NCBI GenBank assembly: GCA_965223835.1 | Contig: CBDCXQ010000001.1 | Location: 930,001-994,000 of the forward strand | Length of the DNA stretch: 64,000 nt | Direction of reading: 5' to 3' | Origin: CAVYXZ01 sp965223835 | GTDB taxonomy: Bacteria > Chloroflexota > Anaerolineae > Aggregatilineales > Phototrophicaceae | Shown here: piece by piece, positions 26,493 to 34,092 of the stretch | Layout of the letters: the number at the start of each line of letters is the position of its first letter | Numbering within the stretch: the first letter of the stretch is position 1 | Notes under the pieces: model-generated | What the model saw: only the letters and a program-made list of their open reading frames with translations | What the model was told of the DNA's origin: nothing | The model's database searches: none | Position numbers and translations under genes: made by a program

Positions 26493-26909
26493 TCAGGCTT
26501 CATGAATCGCTGCTTCATAGAGTTCCAACAGCACGCCGCCGGTGCTGCGCGGATGCACAAAGGCATAGCGTGTACCGTTGTCGCGCGTGCGGGGAGTCTC
26601 GTTAATCAGCTCAAAGCCCGATGCGGCGAGATGTTGCAGCGCGGCTTCAATATTTTCTACTGCCAGACATAAATGATGAATGCCGGTGCCACGTTTTTCG
26701 ATATAGCGGGCGATACCGCTGTCGTCGGTGGTGGGTCGTACCAGTTCGATGTGGGCATTGGCCGTTTCTAAAAAGGCGATTTCGACCGCTTCGGCAGGCA
26801 CGGCTTCGATTCCGTTTAGGTCCAAACCCAACCCCTTTTGCCAGAATTCCAATGCGGCTGCCATATCCGTTACCGCCACCGCCACGTGGTCAATCTTAAT
26901 TGCTGACAT
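26493..26909 (-). CDS. mce: Methylmalonyl-CoA epimerase
   Basis: 138 residues of the glyoxalase/VOC fold. KIDHVAVAVTDMAAAL, a central NAHIELVRPT and GIHHLCLAVENIEAAL followed by GVLLELYE give the paired beta-alpha modules and the metal ligands (His near the start, Glu in IELV, His in GIHHL, Glu in LLEL) of the epimerase that interconverts (S)- and (R)-methylmalonyl-CoA. The start at 26909 has AGGAGAT 5-6 bases before it, and the length fits the family. It is divergent from the acyl-CoA dehydrogenase gene and belongs functionally with the carboxylase (32.5-36.1 kb) and mutase (42.4 kb). Ethylmalonyl-CoA is a possible second substrate by family knowledge. Confidence 0.9.
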   Translation of the reverse strand: MSAIKIDHVAVAVTDMAAALEFWQKGLGLDLNGIEAVPAEAVEIAFLETANAHIELVRPTTDDSGIARYIEKRGTGIHHLCLAVENIEAALQHLAASGFELINETPRTRDNGTRYAFVHPRSTGGVLLELYEAAIHEA

Positions 26910-27017
26910 GCCAATCTCCTGAATACGCTTTCTGCATGCTCCCGATGATATAATGATGGACATAAGAAGTAAATTGATGTTTGTACCTGATTTTATAGCC
27001 ATCAGGAGGTCCTGGTG

Positions 27018-28208
27018 ATGTCGATTTCGCTTGAATCCACAGCGCTGACGCTCACGCTGACGGAAGAACATACCATGCTGCGCGATGCGGTGCGAGAATT
27101 CGCTGAAAATGAGATCTTGCCGATTGCTGCTGAATACGATGAAACTGGCGAGTTTCCCCTGAAAACGGTGAAGCAGATGGGTGCGATGGGGTTGATGGGC
27201 ATCGAGGTCCCAGAGGCCTATGGGGGTGCAGGGCTGGATACGCTGGCGTATGTGCTCACGATGATCGAGATCGCTAAAGTTGATGCCAGTCATAGCACGA
27301 TAGTCAGCGTCAACAACTCGTTATATTGCCATGCAGTTATGAAGTTTGGCACGGAACAACAAAAACAGACCTATGTGACACCGGTTGCCAGAGGCGAAAA
27401 GATCGGGGCCTATAGCCTGACCGAACCGATGTCGGGCAGTGATGCGGGTACGATGGAAAGTCGGGCGGTCCTTAACGCCGCCGAGACGCATTACATTATC
27501 AACGGGCGTAAAAGCTGGGTCACGAGTGGGCCTGTCGCCGATTACGTCATTGTGTTTGCGATGACCGAGCCGGAACAAGGGCATCGGGGTGTCACGGCGT
27601 TTCTGATTGATGCCGATCAACCGGGGTTTGTGCGCGGCAAAAAAGAACCCAAACTCGGCATTCGCGCCAGCGCCACCAGCGAATTGATCTTCGAGGATTA
27701 TGCCTGTCCAGTTGAAAATGTGCTGGGTGAGCCAGGGCAGGGCTTCAAAATCGCCATGACTGTACTGGATGCCGGACGCATCGGCATCGCCGCCCAGGCG
27801 CTGGGGGTCGCGGAGGCCGCTTATGCTGCTGCGGTGCAGTATGCGCAGGAACGCCAGGCATTTGGCGGACCGATTGGTCAGTTTCAGATGATTCAGCAGA
27901 AGATTGCGGATATGAAAACGCGCATTGAGGCCAGCCGCCTGTTGATCTATAACGCGGTGCAGGCCAAAGAACGGGTCAAGCAATCCGGCAGACGCTATAC
28001 ATTGGCGGCCAGTATGGCAAAGCTGTTCGCCAGCGAGACCGCTGCCTTCGTCACCGATGAAGCCCTGCAAATTCACGGCGGCATGGGCTATAGCAAAGAA
28101 CTGCCAGTGGAACGTTATTATCGGGATGCGCGGATTACGCGCATCTACGAAGGGACCAGCGAGATTCAGCGGATGGTGATTGCCCGCAACGAATTGGGGT
28201 TACGCTGA
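27018..28208 (+). CDS. Acyl-CoA dehydrogenase
   Basis: 396-residue FAD enzyme that oxidises short or branched acyl-CoA to the 2-enoyl-CoA. Visible are the N-terminal helical domain, AYSLTEPMSGSDAG and the WVTSGPVADYVIVFA beta domain (FAD binding), RIGIAAQALGVAEAAY, LQIHGGMGYSKELPVER, and the catalytic Glu (about residue 378) in IYEGTSEIQRMVIAR. This places it with short-chain/branched-chain dehydrogenases (BCAD/SCAD). ATG 27018 is chosen over GTG 27015 for the AGGAGGT 7 bases upstream. Probably feeds propionyl-CoA formation from branched amino acids, given the epimerase next door. Confidence 0.92.
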   Translation: MSISLESTALTLTLTEEHTMLRDAVREFAENEILPIAAEYDETGEFPLKTVKQMGAMGLMGIEVPEAYGGAGLDTLAYVLTMIEIAKVDASHSTIVSVNNSLYCHAVMKFGTEQQKQTYVTPVARGEKIGAYSLTEPMSGSDAGTMESRAVLNAAETHYIINGRKSWVTSGPVADYVIVFAMTEPEQGHRGVTAFLIDADQPGFVRGKKEPKLGIRASATSELIFEDYACPVENVLGEPGQGFKIAMTVLDAGRIGIAAQALGVAEAAYAAAVQYAQERQAFGGPIGQFQMIQQKIADMKTRIEASRLLIYNAVQAKERVKQSGRRYTLAASMAKLFASETAAFVTDEALQIHGGMGYSKELPVERYYRDARITRIYEGTSEIQRMVIARNELGLR

Positions 28209-28255
28209 TGGGCAGGTGGACTCTGGCGCTCGTAAGGCCGGGGGATGTATAGCTT

Positions 28256-28825
28256 ATGTTGGATAAGCGACCGATTCAGGCGTTGCGCAGCGGCAACATC
28301 ATATTGCACCTGATTAACCCGGATAACTTCCCGGAAGTGCGGAAAATGTTCACAGGTTTTCCTGATTCGGACTATATGCTGAAAGAACTCGACCAGAGTT
28401 ATATCCCACAATATGACCTGGCTGGACGTCGAACGGTGTATGGATTTTATGCCAGGCTGGACGATCAACTGGCGGGGGCCAGTCTGCTGGGCATCAGCGA
28501 TTGGGATAATTTACTCGGTTTTACCGGGGCGGATACCTTTGTTCATGTGCGCGGGCGCGGAGTCGCACCGGGGAGTAAACCGCATCTCTTTTATCTGGGC
28601 TTCTATCTGCTGGGGTTGAATCGCATCGAAACCGGCTGTTTTGTTTCGAACACCGCCTCACGCCGTTCAATTGAGAAAACGCCGGGCTTTGTTTATGAGG
28701 GGACCTTACGCAAATTTCAACGAAATGATGCCGGTGAATTTGAAGACGAATTACGCTATTCAATCTTACGCACCGATTGGGAAACGCTTTATGATCCGCA
28801 TGAGATTGATGTAATCTATGGCTGA
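28256..28825 (+). CDS. GNAT-family N-acetyltransferase
   Basis: 189 residues resembling RimJ/RimL-type acetyltransferases. The N-terminal LRSGNIILHLINPDNFPEVRKMF, a central beta strand set, and LFYLGFYLLGLNRIETGCFVSNTASRRSIEKTPGFVYEGTLRKF with the EDELRYSILRTDWE end are characteristic. The usual acetyl-CoA loop (R/QxxGxG/A) appears as RGRGVAPGSK. It overlaps the next gene by 8 bases, so they are coupled. Substrate unknown; could modify a protein N-terminus or a small molecule. Confidence 0.75.
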   Translation: MLDKRPIQALRSGNIILHLINPDNFPEVRKMFTGFPDSDYMLKELDQSYIPQYDLAGRRTVYGFYARLDDQLAGASLLGISDWDNLLGFTGADTFVHVRGRGVAPGSKPHLFYLGFYLLGLNRIETGCFVSNTASRRSIEKTPGFVYEGTLRKFQRNDAGEFEDELRYSILRTDWETLYDPHEIDVIYG

Positions 28826-29306
28826 TGAGACTCACACCGAACATCATGCCGCGCTGTTGCGGGGGGTGGCTGACCATCTGGATTTGGCACCCGTGAAGCA
28901 GGTCATCAAAACGCCGGGGATGCGGGCTGTCTATCGGCTCATCATCTATTATCATGACCGGCGGGCGCTCGATTCGGTAGCAAATCTGTGTCACTCTCAT
29001 ACCAGTGGAATCGAACTAGCACTCTATTATCGCGGTCTATTCGGGCGGCAACCACTGCGCCATCCGGTTTCAGACCAGCGCTTTGAAGGGTTCACGCGGG
29101 CGCTGCAACAAATCCGTTTTGACAAGCTGGGCGATCAACCGGGGATGCCATTGTATGCTACGGATTTATGGATGATCGAACGGGCAGCGGGAAGTTTCGT
29201 GCGCAGCGTCGTTCTCGCGCCACAAACCGCACAGGACGATCATGCGAAGCTGGTAGCAGCGGTCAAGACTTATCTACCTGAAACGTTGCGGGAACTCACA
29301 CGATGA
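28818..29306 (+). CDS. Hypothetical protein
   Basis: 162 residues, His-rich at the N-terminus (ADETHTEHHAALLRGV), mostly helical by composition, with no signal peptide or membrane segment. No family recognised. It overlaps the acetyltransferase gene by 8 bases and the CYTH gene by 4 bases (ATGA), so these three are probably one translation-coupled operon. Might assist the CYTH enzyme; this is a guess from position. Confidence 0.65.
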   Translation: MADETHTEHHAALLRGVADHLDLAPVKQVIKTPGMRAVYRLIIYYHDRRALDSVANLCHSHTSGIELALYYRGLFGRQPLRHPVSDQRFEGFTRALQQIRFDKLGDQPGMPLYATDLWMIERAAGSFVRSVVLAPQTAQDDHAKLVAAVKTYLPETLRELTR

Positions 29307-29905
29307 CAAATTATGTTGAAACCGAAATAAAGTTGTACTGTCCGGACCTGAAGACAGTTGGGCAAAAACTAGATTCCGCCAGGGCTGAGCGGGTTAAACC
29401 GCGCGTGTTCGAGCGCAATGTGCGCTATGAAAATGCGGCGAAAACATTGAAAGCGCAGCATATTGTGGTGCGCCTGCGGCAGGATGATCGCGTGCGCTTG
29501 ACCTATAAAGGACCGGGGACTGTGACCAACGACATCATGGAGCGCTTTGAAGCTGAGGTGGAGGTCAGCGATTTTGCGACGATGGATCTCATTCTCAACC
29601 ACCTGGGGTATCAGCCAGCAATGCTCTATGAAAAATACCGCACAACCTATGCAATGAATGGTGCGGAAATCGTGCTGGATGAAATGCCCTATGGCAACTT
29701 TGTCGAGATCGAAGGAGCCATGGCGACGATTGAGCAGTTGATTGCCCGTCTAGATTTGGCTGCTGCGCCACGTTATGGTCAGAGTTATGCGCAGTTGTTT
29801 GATGTGGTGTGCGCAAATCTGAAGCTGGATTTTACTGATCTCACATTCGATAATTTCGCTGGTATTGATGTACCCGCAAGCGCATTTCTGGAGCCGCCCT
29901 CATGA
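29303..29905 (+). CDS. CYTH-domain protein (class IV adenylate cyclase / triphosphatase type)
   Basis: 200 residues. The ExExK signature appears as ETEIKL at residues 6-11, followed by the alternating charged strands of the triphosphate tunnel: VVRLRQDDRVRLTYKGPG, ERFEAEVEV, YEKYRTTYAM, EIVLDEMPYGNFVEIEG. Family members hydrolyse triphosphates (thiamine-PPP, PPPi) or make cAMP; the sequence does not decide which. Start overlaps the previous stop. A gene for a Ser-repeat protein overlaps its stop. A signal-making role next to TIR proteins is possible but not shown. Confidence 0.85.
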   Translation: MTNYVETEIKLYCPDLKTVGQKLDSARAERVKPRVFERNVRYENAAKTLKAQHIVVRLRQDDRVRLTYKGPGTVTNDIMERFEAEVEVSDFATMDLILNHLGYQPAMLYEKYRTTYAMNGAEIVLDEMPYGNFVEIEGAMATIEQLIARLDLAAAPRYGQSYAQLFDVVCANLKLDFTDLTFDNFAGIDVPASAFLEPPS

Positions 29906-30144
29906 AAAATCGTTGGAGCATTGGCAGTCACAACAGTATTCTCAGCATTGGCAGTTCGCATAGCATCCTGTCGATTGGGTCGTTTGGCAGCGTGTTGTCA
30001 ATTGGCAGCACCTTCAGCATTGGGTCGATTATGAGTTTTGGTAGTCTGTTCAGCGTCATGAGCGCGGTGAGCCTGTTGAGTATTATGAGCGCCTTGAGTG
30101 TACGGGCGATTCTCGCGTTTCGTAAGCGTAATCGAATCGTATGA
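29902..30144 (+). CDS. 80-residue (Ser-x-x)21 repeat protein
   Basis: Serine occurs at every third position without a break from Ser6 to Ser66, 21 in a row, mostly in SIGS and SIL triplets near the start and in more hydrophobic triplets (SVM, SLL, SIM) toward the end. Flanks are basic (MKNRW at the start, RKRNRIV at the end). No enzyme motif. A period of three could give a stack or helix with one serine face, possibly at the membrane. ATG overlaps the CYTH stop (ATGA), which argues that it is translated. Comparable SIGS-repeat small proteins exist in other bacteria, to my knowledge without assigned function. Confidence 0.75.
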   Translation: MKNRWSIGSHNSILSIGSSHSILSIGSFGSVLSIGSTFSIGSIMSFGSLFSVMSAVSLLSIMSALSVRAILAFRKRNRIV

Positions 30145-30154
30145 GAGGTGCGTC

Positions 30155-31009
30155 ATGACGCTGGATGAGTTTATTGAGATGGTGTGCCAACGCCCATTGC
30201 CGCAGAATAGTATGGCACGCATTCGGACTCTTGCGAAAGAATTAGCTGAGGGAGCTTCTGAAGAGGTGTGGTCTAGCAATATTAAAGATGCCTTCACCCC
30301 AGGAAAGTCTATAGAAGACGACTTTTTTAGAGGAAATCTGTCAAATAGAGTTCCGCCCGATCATAACTCACATTATTTAGAAGGGCAGAATGAACACCTG
30401 ATAAAGTACATTCGTTCACGACATCATAATTATGACCTGAATGCATTGCTAACATATATTGTTCAGAGATGGAAAACCAATTTTCCACCCTTTGATTTAC
30501 TGGTGACCAATAATTATATCTCTATGGATTCCGATGGGTTCTCAATATCCAAGTTCGCCTTTGACCTTCTTGACGAAATTGAACCCTCAACAATCTTCAT
30601 CTCCTACAAGCGAAATGAAAGCAGCACGTTTGCTCTGCTGGTATTGGCACGACTTAAAGAAAATGGATTAGAGCCGTTTCTTGACCTGGCATTAGAGCCG
30701 GGTGAAGATTGGCACGCAGGATTGAAAGAACGAATTCAGTCTCGAGATTACTTCGTTTTGCTCGTAGGGCCGACAACGCTTGAATCCGAGGTTGTGCAGA
30801 AGGAAATTACCTGGGCATTGGAAGGCGGTCTGGCGATAATTCCGATCTGGCACGGCGGGTTCCAATACAATACTGCCGATTGGAATTTATCTCCAGAGAT
30901 TGACCAGGTGTTGCAGAATACGCATACGATTCGGGTGCTGGAAGAAAGCGCACTGGCCTATAATAACGCCATTGTTGAACTGCTCAACCGTTTTGGCATA
31001 ACACCATAA
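30155..31009 (+). CDS. TIR-domain protein 1
   Basis: 284 residues. N-terminal domain (MTLDEFIEMVCQRPLPQN...) of unknown function, shared with the second TIR gene. TIR domain at about 145-255: STIFISYKRNESS, a LEPFLDLALEPGEDWHAGLK segment, YFVLLVGPTTLES, and Glu217 in VQKEITWAL at the place of the NAD-cleaving glutamate. ATG 30155 is chosen over an upstream start (30098) because the protein then matches the N-terminus of its paralogue; GAGGTG lies 6 bases before it. It is AT-richer than the paralogue and has an extra 40-residue insert near residues 45-90. Could be an NAD+-depleting effector or a scaffold; no partner STAND or SMC gene is adjacent. Confidence 0.8.
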   Translation: MTLDEFIEMVCQRPLPQNSMARIRTLAKELAEGASEEVWSSNIKDAFTPGKSIEDDFFRGNLSNRVPPDHNSHYLEGQNEHLIKYIRSRHHNYDLNALLTYIVQRWKTNFPPFDLLVTNNYISMDSDGFSISKFAFDLLDEIEPSTIFISYKRNESSTFALLVLARLKENGLEPFLDLALEPGEDWHAGLKERIQSRDYFVLLVGPTTLESEVVQKEITWALEGGLAIIPIWHGGFQYNTADWNLSPEIDQVLQNTHTIRVLEESALAYNNAIVELLNRFGITP

Positions 31010-31096
31010 TGAGCCTCATGTGGATACATTATGTCGTTTGAGATATTCCATACCATTTGTTATACACACAGAAAATATGTTGAACGGACTGAAATC

Positions 31097-31354
31097 ATGA
31101 TTCATGTTACGCTTTCGGATAATGATCCAATTGCACAATTTATCGAAGCACGCGCTTTGCAACTGGGTCAAGAACCCGCTGTCGTCGCTGAACAAATTCT
31201 TCAAGAGGGATTTGCAACTCTGGTTCAAACGTTGCACGAACAGTACATGCAAGGTGATTTGTCCCAGGGCAAAATGGCAGAGATTCTGGGTATTAATCGC
31301 TTGGACCTCATTCACTTGCTGGAAGTTTTGAATTTGCAGGTGACAAACCTCTAG
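31097..31354 (+). CDS. UPF0175-like small helix-turn-helix protein
   Basis: 85 residues. The end LHEQYMQGDLSQGKMAEILGINRLDLIHLLEVLNLQV follows the UPF0175 pattern (short helix, GxLSxGKxAEL, then a recognition helix and a short tail), a family often found as antitoxin or regulator next to PIN or other toxin genes. ATG 31097 is preferred to an upstream start at 31031. Placed between the two TIR genes in the same direction. May regulate them; no cognate toxin is adjacent. Confidence 0.65.
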   Translation: MIHVTLSDNDPIAQFIEARALQLGQEPAVVAEQILQEGFATLVQTLHEQYMQGDLSQGKMAEILGINRLDLIHLLEVLNLQVTNL

Positions 31355-31374
31355 TTGCATAATTCGGAGCCAAC

Positions 31375-32109
31375 ATGACGCTGGATGAATTTATCAAGCA
31401 GGTGAGTGAGCGTCCCCTGCCGCAGAATCCGTTGGCGCGGATTCGGGTGCTGGCGCAGGAACTGGCGGCGGGTACGCTGGCGGGGGTGTGGGACATCAAC
31501 ATTCGCACCTTTCGCGGGCGCATCACTGATCAGGACGTGCAAGCCTATCTCGAACAACGCTGGCAGGGCGATGAACCGCACTATAGTCTGCTATATCGCA
31601 TGGATTATCTGACCGAGGGCGTCACCAAAGATGACATCGCGCTCACGGCGGCGGCGTATGCATTGATCGAAGAAGCCGAACCTTCGACGATTTTCATCTC
31701 ATACAGCCGTCAGGAAAGCAGTGCATTGGCCTTGCTGGTGCTGGAACGGCTCAAAAATGCCGGGTTGCAACCATTCCTTGATCTGGCGCTGGAGCCAGGG
31801 GAGAACTGGCATGAGGGTCTCAAGCAACGGGTACAGGAGCGCGAATATTTCGTCTTGCTGCTGGGAACGACCACGCTGGAATCAACGTTTGTGATCGAAG
31901 AAATTGAATGGGCGCTGGCGGCGAAGAATATTATCATACCCATCTGGCAACCGGGCTTTCAGTACCGTAGCAGCGATTGGCCGCATCTGCCGCCGCTGGT
32001 GGCTGACGCGCTGACGAACACCCATACGATTCGGATTCTGGAAGCCAATCCCCTGGAATATAACAAAGCCCTCACCGAACTGCTGAATCGCTTCGGCGTT
32101 ACGCTCTGA
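31375..32109 (+). CDS. TIR-domain protein 2
   Basis: 244 residues, paralogue of the gene at 30155. The N-terminal domain MTLDEFIKQVSERPLPQN and the TIR domain (about 103-215: STIFISYSRQESS, LQPFLDLALEPGENWHEGLK, YFVLLLGTTTLES, Glu176 in VIEEIEWAL) align closely with it. It lacks the insert of TIR 1 and is GC-richer, close to core genes. The pair probably arose by tandem duplication followed by divergence. The ribosome site is weak (GGAGCC 8 bases before the ATG). Possible NADase or signalling role. Confidence 0.8.
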   Translation: MTLDEFIKQVSERPLPQNPLARIRVLAQELAAGTLAGVWDINIRTFRGRITDQDVQAYLEQRWQGDEPHYSLLYRMDYLTEGVTKDDIALTAAAYALIEEAEPSTIFISYSRQESSALALLVLERLKNAGLQPFLDLALEPGENWHEGLKQRVQEREYFVLLLGTTTLESTFVIEEIEWALAAKNIIIPIWQPGFQYRSSDWPHLPPLVADALTNTHTIRILEANPLEYNKALTELLNRFGVTL

Positions 32110-32130
32110 GTCACGTTATAATACATCCCT

Positions 32131-32508
32131 ATGATCGACAGACAACGCGGGTGGCTGGTTGGGCTAACATTGATATTGGCGTTGTTTCAGGTTGGCCTGG
32201 TCGTCAGGACATTGCAGATACCGGCGGAACTTGCCGCGCAGATACAATTAATCTTACCGCTTGAACTGGTGCTCAGCAGTGGGTGGGCGTTGATTTTTGC
32301 GATTACGGCGGTTAATCTGGTGCGCCAGCGTCCGCGTGCCCGATGCTGGGCCATTGGCTTAATCGGTGGTTTCGTTATCTATCACATGGCGCGTTTGTTG
32401 CTTTTTGCACAAGCAGATTATGATCGCAATCGACTATCCTTTATCATGATCGTCACCACGCTGCTCGTAGCCCTGCTGGTGGTGGTTGCGACTAAACAGA
32501 CGGAGTAG
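32131..32508 (+). CDS. Small four-helix membrane protein
   Basis: 125 residues with four hydrophobic segments (about 9-27, 43-65, 71-92, 100-119) separated by short charged loops. No family recognised. A TATAAT (32117-32122) lies only 8 bases before the ATG, and there is no ribosome site, so the mRNA may be nearly leaderless. It ends 4 bases before the carboxylase beta-subunit gene, so it may be co-transcribed with it. Confidence 0.65.
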   Translation: MIDRQRGWLVGLTLILALFQVGLVVRTLQIPAELAAQIQLILPLELVLSSGWALIFAITAVNLVRQRPRARCWAIGLIGGFVIYHMARLLLFAQADYDRNRLSFIMIVTTLLVALLVVVATKQTE

Positions 32509-32512
32509 ATGT

Positions 32513-34078
32513 ATGGCTGTAACTCATCAAACTAAAAATGACAAAATTGAACTGCTGCGCCAGAAGCGCACTGAGAGCCAGATGGGAGGGGGCGACGAAC
32601 GCATTCAACGCCAGCACGACACCGGGCGTAACACGGCCCGCGAACGGCTGGATATGCTGCTGGATCCTGGCAGTTTCCGTGAACTTGATGCCTTTGCCGA
32701 GCACCGGAACACGAATTTCGGCATGGCCTCGAAGGTGCATCCGGGCGACAGCGTTGTGACCGGCTGGGGAACGATTGACGGGCGGCTTGTGTATGTGTTT
32801 TCACAGGATTTCACCGTCATTGGCGGGACGCTCAGTGAAGCCCATGCTCAGAAGATTTGCAAGATTATGGATATGGCCCTGAAAACGGGTGCACCGCTCA
32901 TTGGCTTGAACGACAGCGGCGGCGCGCGGATTCAGGAAGGTGTGGACAGCCTCGGTGGTTACGCCGATATTTTCCTGCGGAATACACTCGCCAGTGGGGT
33001 AATTCCGCAGATCAGCGTCATTATGGGACCCTGTGCAGGTGGTGCAGTTTACAGCCCGGCGTTGACGGATTACACAATCATGGTCAATAAGACCAGCTAC
33101 ATGTTTATCACTGGCCCGCCAGTTGTCAAACAGGTGTTGAATGAAACGGTCACATCGGAACAGTTGGGCGGCGCTTCGGTCCATGCTTCGAAAAGCGGTG
33201 TCTGCCATCTGGTGGGTGAGGATGAGCCGCAGGCACTACTCATGGTACGCGAATTGCTGGGGTACTTGCCGCAGAACAATATGGAGGATGCGCCCTATAC
33301 CCCACCGACCGATGACCCGTTGCGGACGGATAGTGATCTGGACACGATGATTCCACTGGATTCCAACAAGCCCTATGACATAAAGAACATCGTCGAGAGA
33401 GTGATTGACGATGGGCTGTTCTTCGAAGTGCATGAGGAGTTTGCGCCCAACATTGTGTGTGGCTACGCTCGTTTAGGTGGCTATAGTGTGGGCATTGTTG
33501 CCAACCAGCCGATGGTACTGGCCGGGGTGCTGGACATTCATGCCAGTAACAAAGCCGCCCGGTTTGTCCGCACCTGCGATTCGTTCAATATTCCGATTAT
33601 CACCTTTGTTGATGTGCCGGGTTACCTGCCAGGCACCGATCAGGAGCACAACGGCATCATTACATCCGGGGCCAAGCTGCTCTATGCCTACTGTGAGTCG
33701 ACCGTACCCAAATTGACGGTCACGACCCGTAAGTCGTATGGTGGCGCATATTGTGTCATGAGCAGTAAGCATCTTCGCGGTGATCTCAACCTGGCCTGGC
33801 CGACCGCCGAAATCGCGGTGATGGGACCGGAAGGTGCGGTCGAGATTATTTACCGACGCGAACTTCAGGCTGCTGATGATCCAGTGGCGTTAAAGAAAAA
33901 GCTGGCCGATGAATATCGAGAGCAATTTGCCAGCCCGTATGTCGCGGCGGCCCGGGGCTTTGTCGATGACATTATTGAACCGCACGAAACACGCCCCCGT
34001 CTGATTAATGCTTTGCAGGTTTTTCAAAATAAGCGTGATGAAAATCCGCCGCGTAAGCACGGCAATATCCCGCTGTAG
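32513..34078 (+). CDS. pccB: Propionyl/acetyl-CoA carboxylase, carboxyltransferase (beta) subunit
   Basis: 521 residues with two crotonase-like halves. The N-half has GGGDERIQRQHDTGRNTARERL, LNDSGGARIQEGVDSLGGYADIF and GPCAGGAVYSPALTD (first oxyanion loop); the C-half has FNIPIITFVDVPGYLPGTDQEHNG and KSYGGAYCVMSSKHL (second oxyanion loop). It moves CO2 from biotin to propionyl- or acetyl-CoA. ATG 32513 is chosen because a longer frame overlaps the upstream gene. First gene of a three-gene set with the biotin carboxylase and biotin carrier, all in one direction. Together with the epimerase and mutase this forms the propionyl-CoA to succinyl-CoA route, so propionyl-CoA is the likelier substrate. 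Confidence 0.92.
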   Translation: MAVTHQTKNDKIELLRQKRTESQMGGGDERIQRQHDTGRNTARERLDMLLDPGSFRELDAFAEHRNTNFGMASKVHPGDSVVTGWGTIDGRLVYVFSQDFTVIGGTLSEAHAQKICKIMDMALKTGAPLIGLNDSGGARIQEGVDSLGGYADIFLRNTLASGVIPQISVIMGPCAGGAVYSPALTDYTIMVNKTSYMFITGPPVVKQVLNETVTSEQLGGASVHASKSGVCHLVGEDEPQALLMVRELLGYLPQNNMEDAPYTPPTDDPLRTDSDLDTMIPLDSNKPYDIKNIVERVIDDGLFFEVHEEFAPNIVCGYARLGGYSVGIVANQPMVLAGVLDIHASNKAARFVRTCDSFNIPIITFVDVPGYLPGTDQEHNGIITSGAKLLYAYCESTVPKLTVTTRKSYGGAYCVMSSKHLRGDLNLAWPTAEIAVMGPEGAVEIIYRRELQAADDPVALKKKLADEYREQFASPYVAAARGFVDDIIEPHETRPRLINALQVFQNKRDENPPRKHGNIPL

Positions 34079-34092
34079 ATCAGGATAAATTG

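Noticed and set aside
29902..30144. Ser-repeat frame as a chance low-complexity frame
   Set aside because: The exact three-residue period, coupled start and basic ends argue for a real gene, so it was kept as a CDS.
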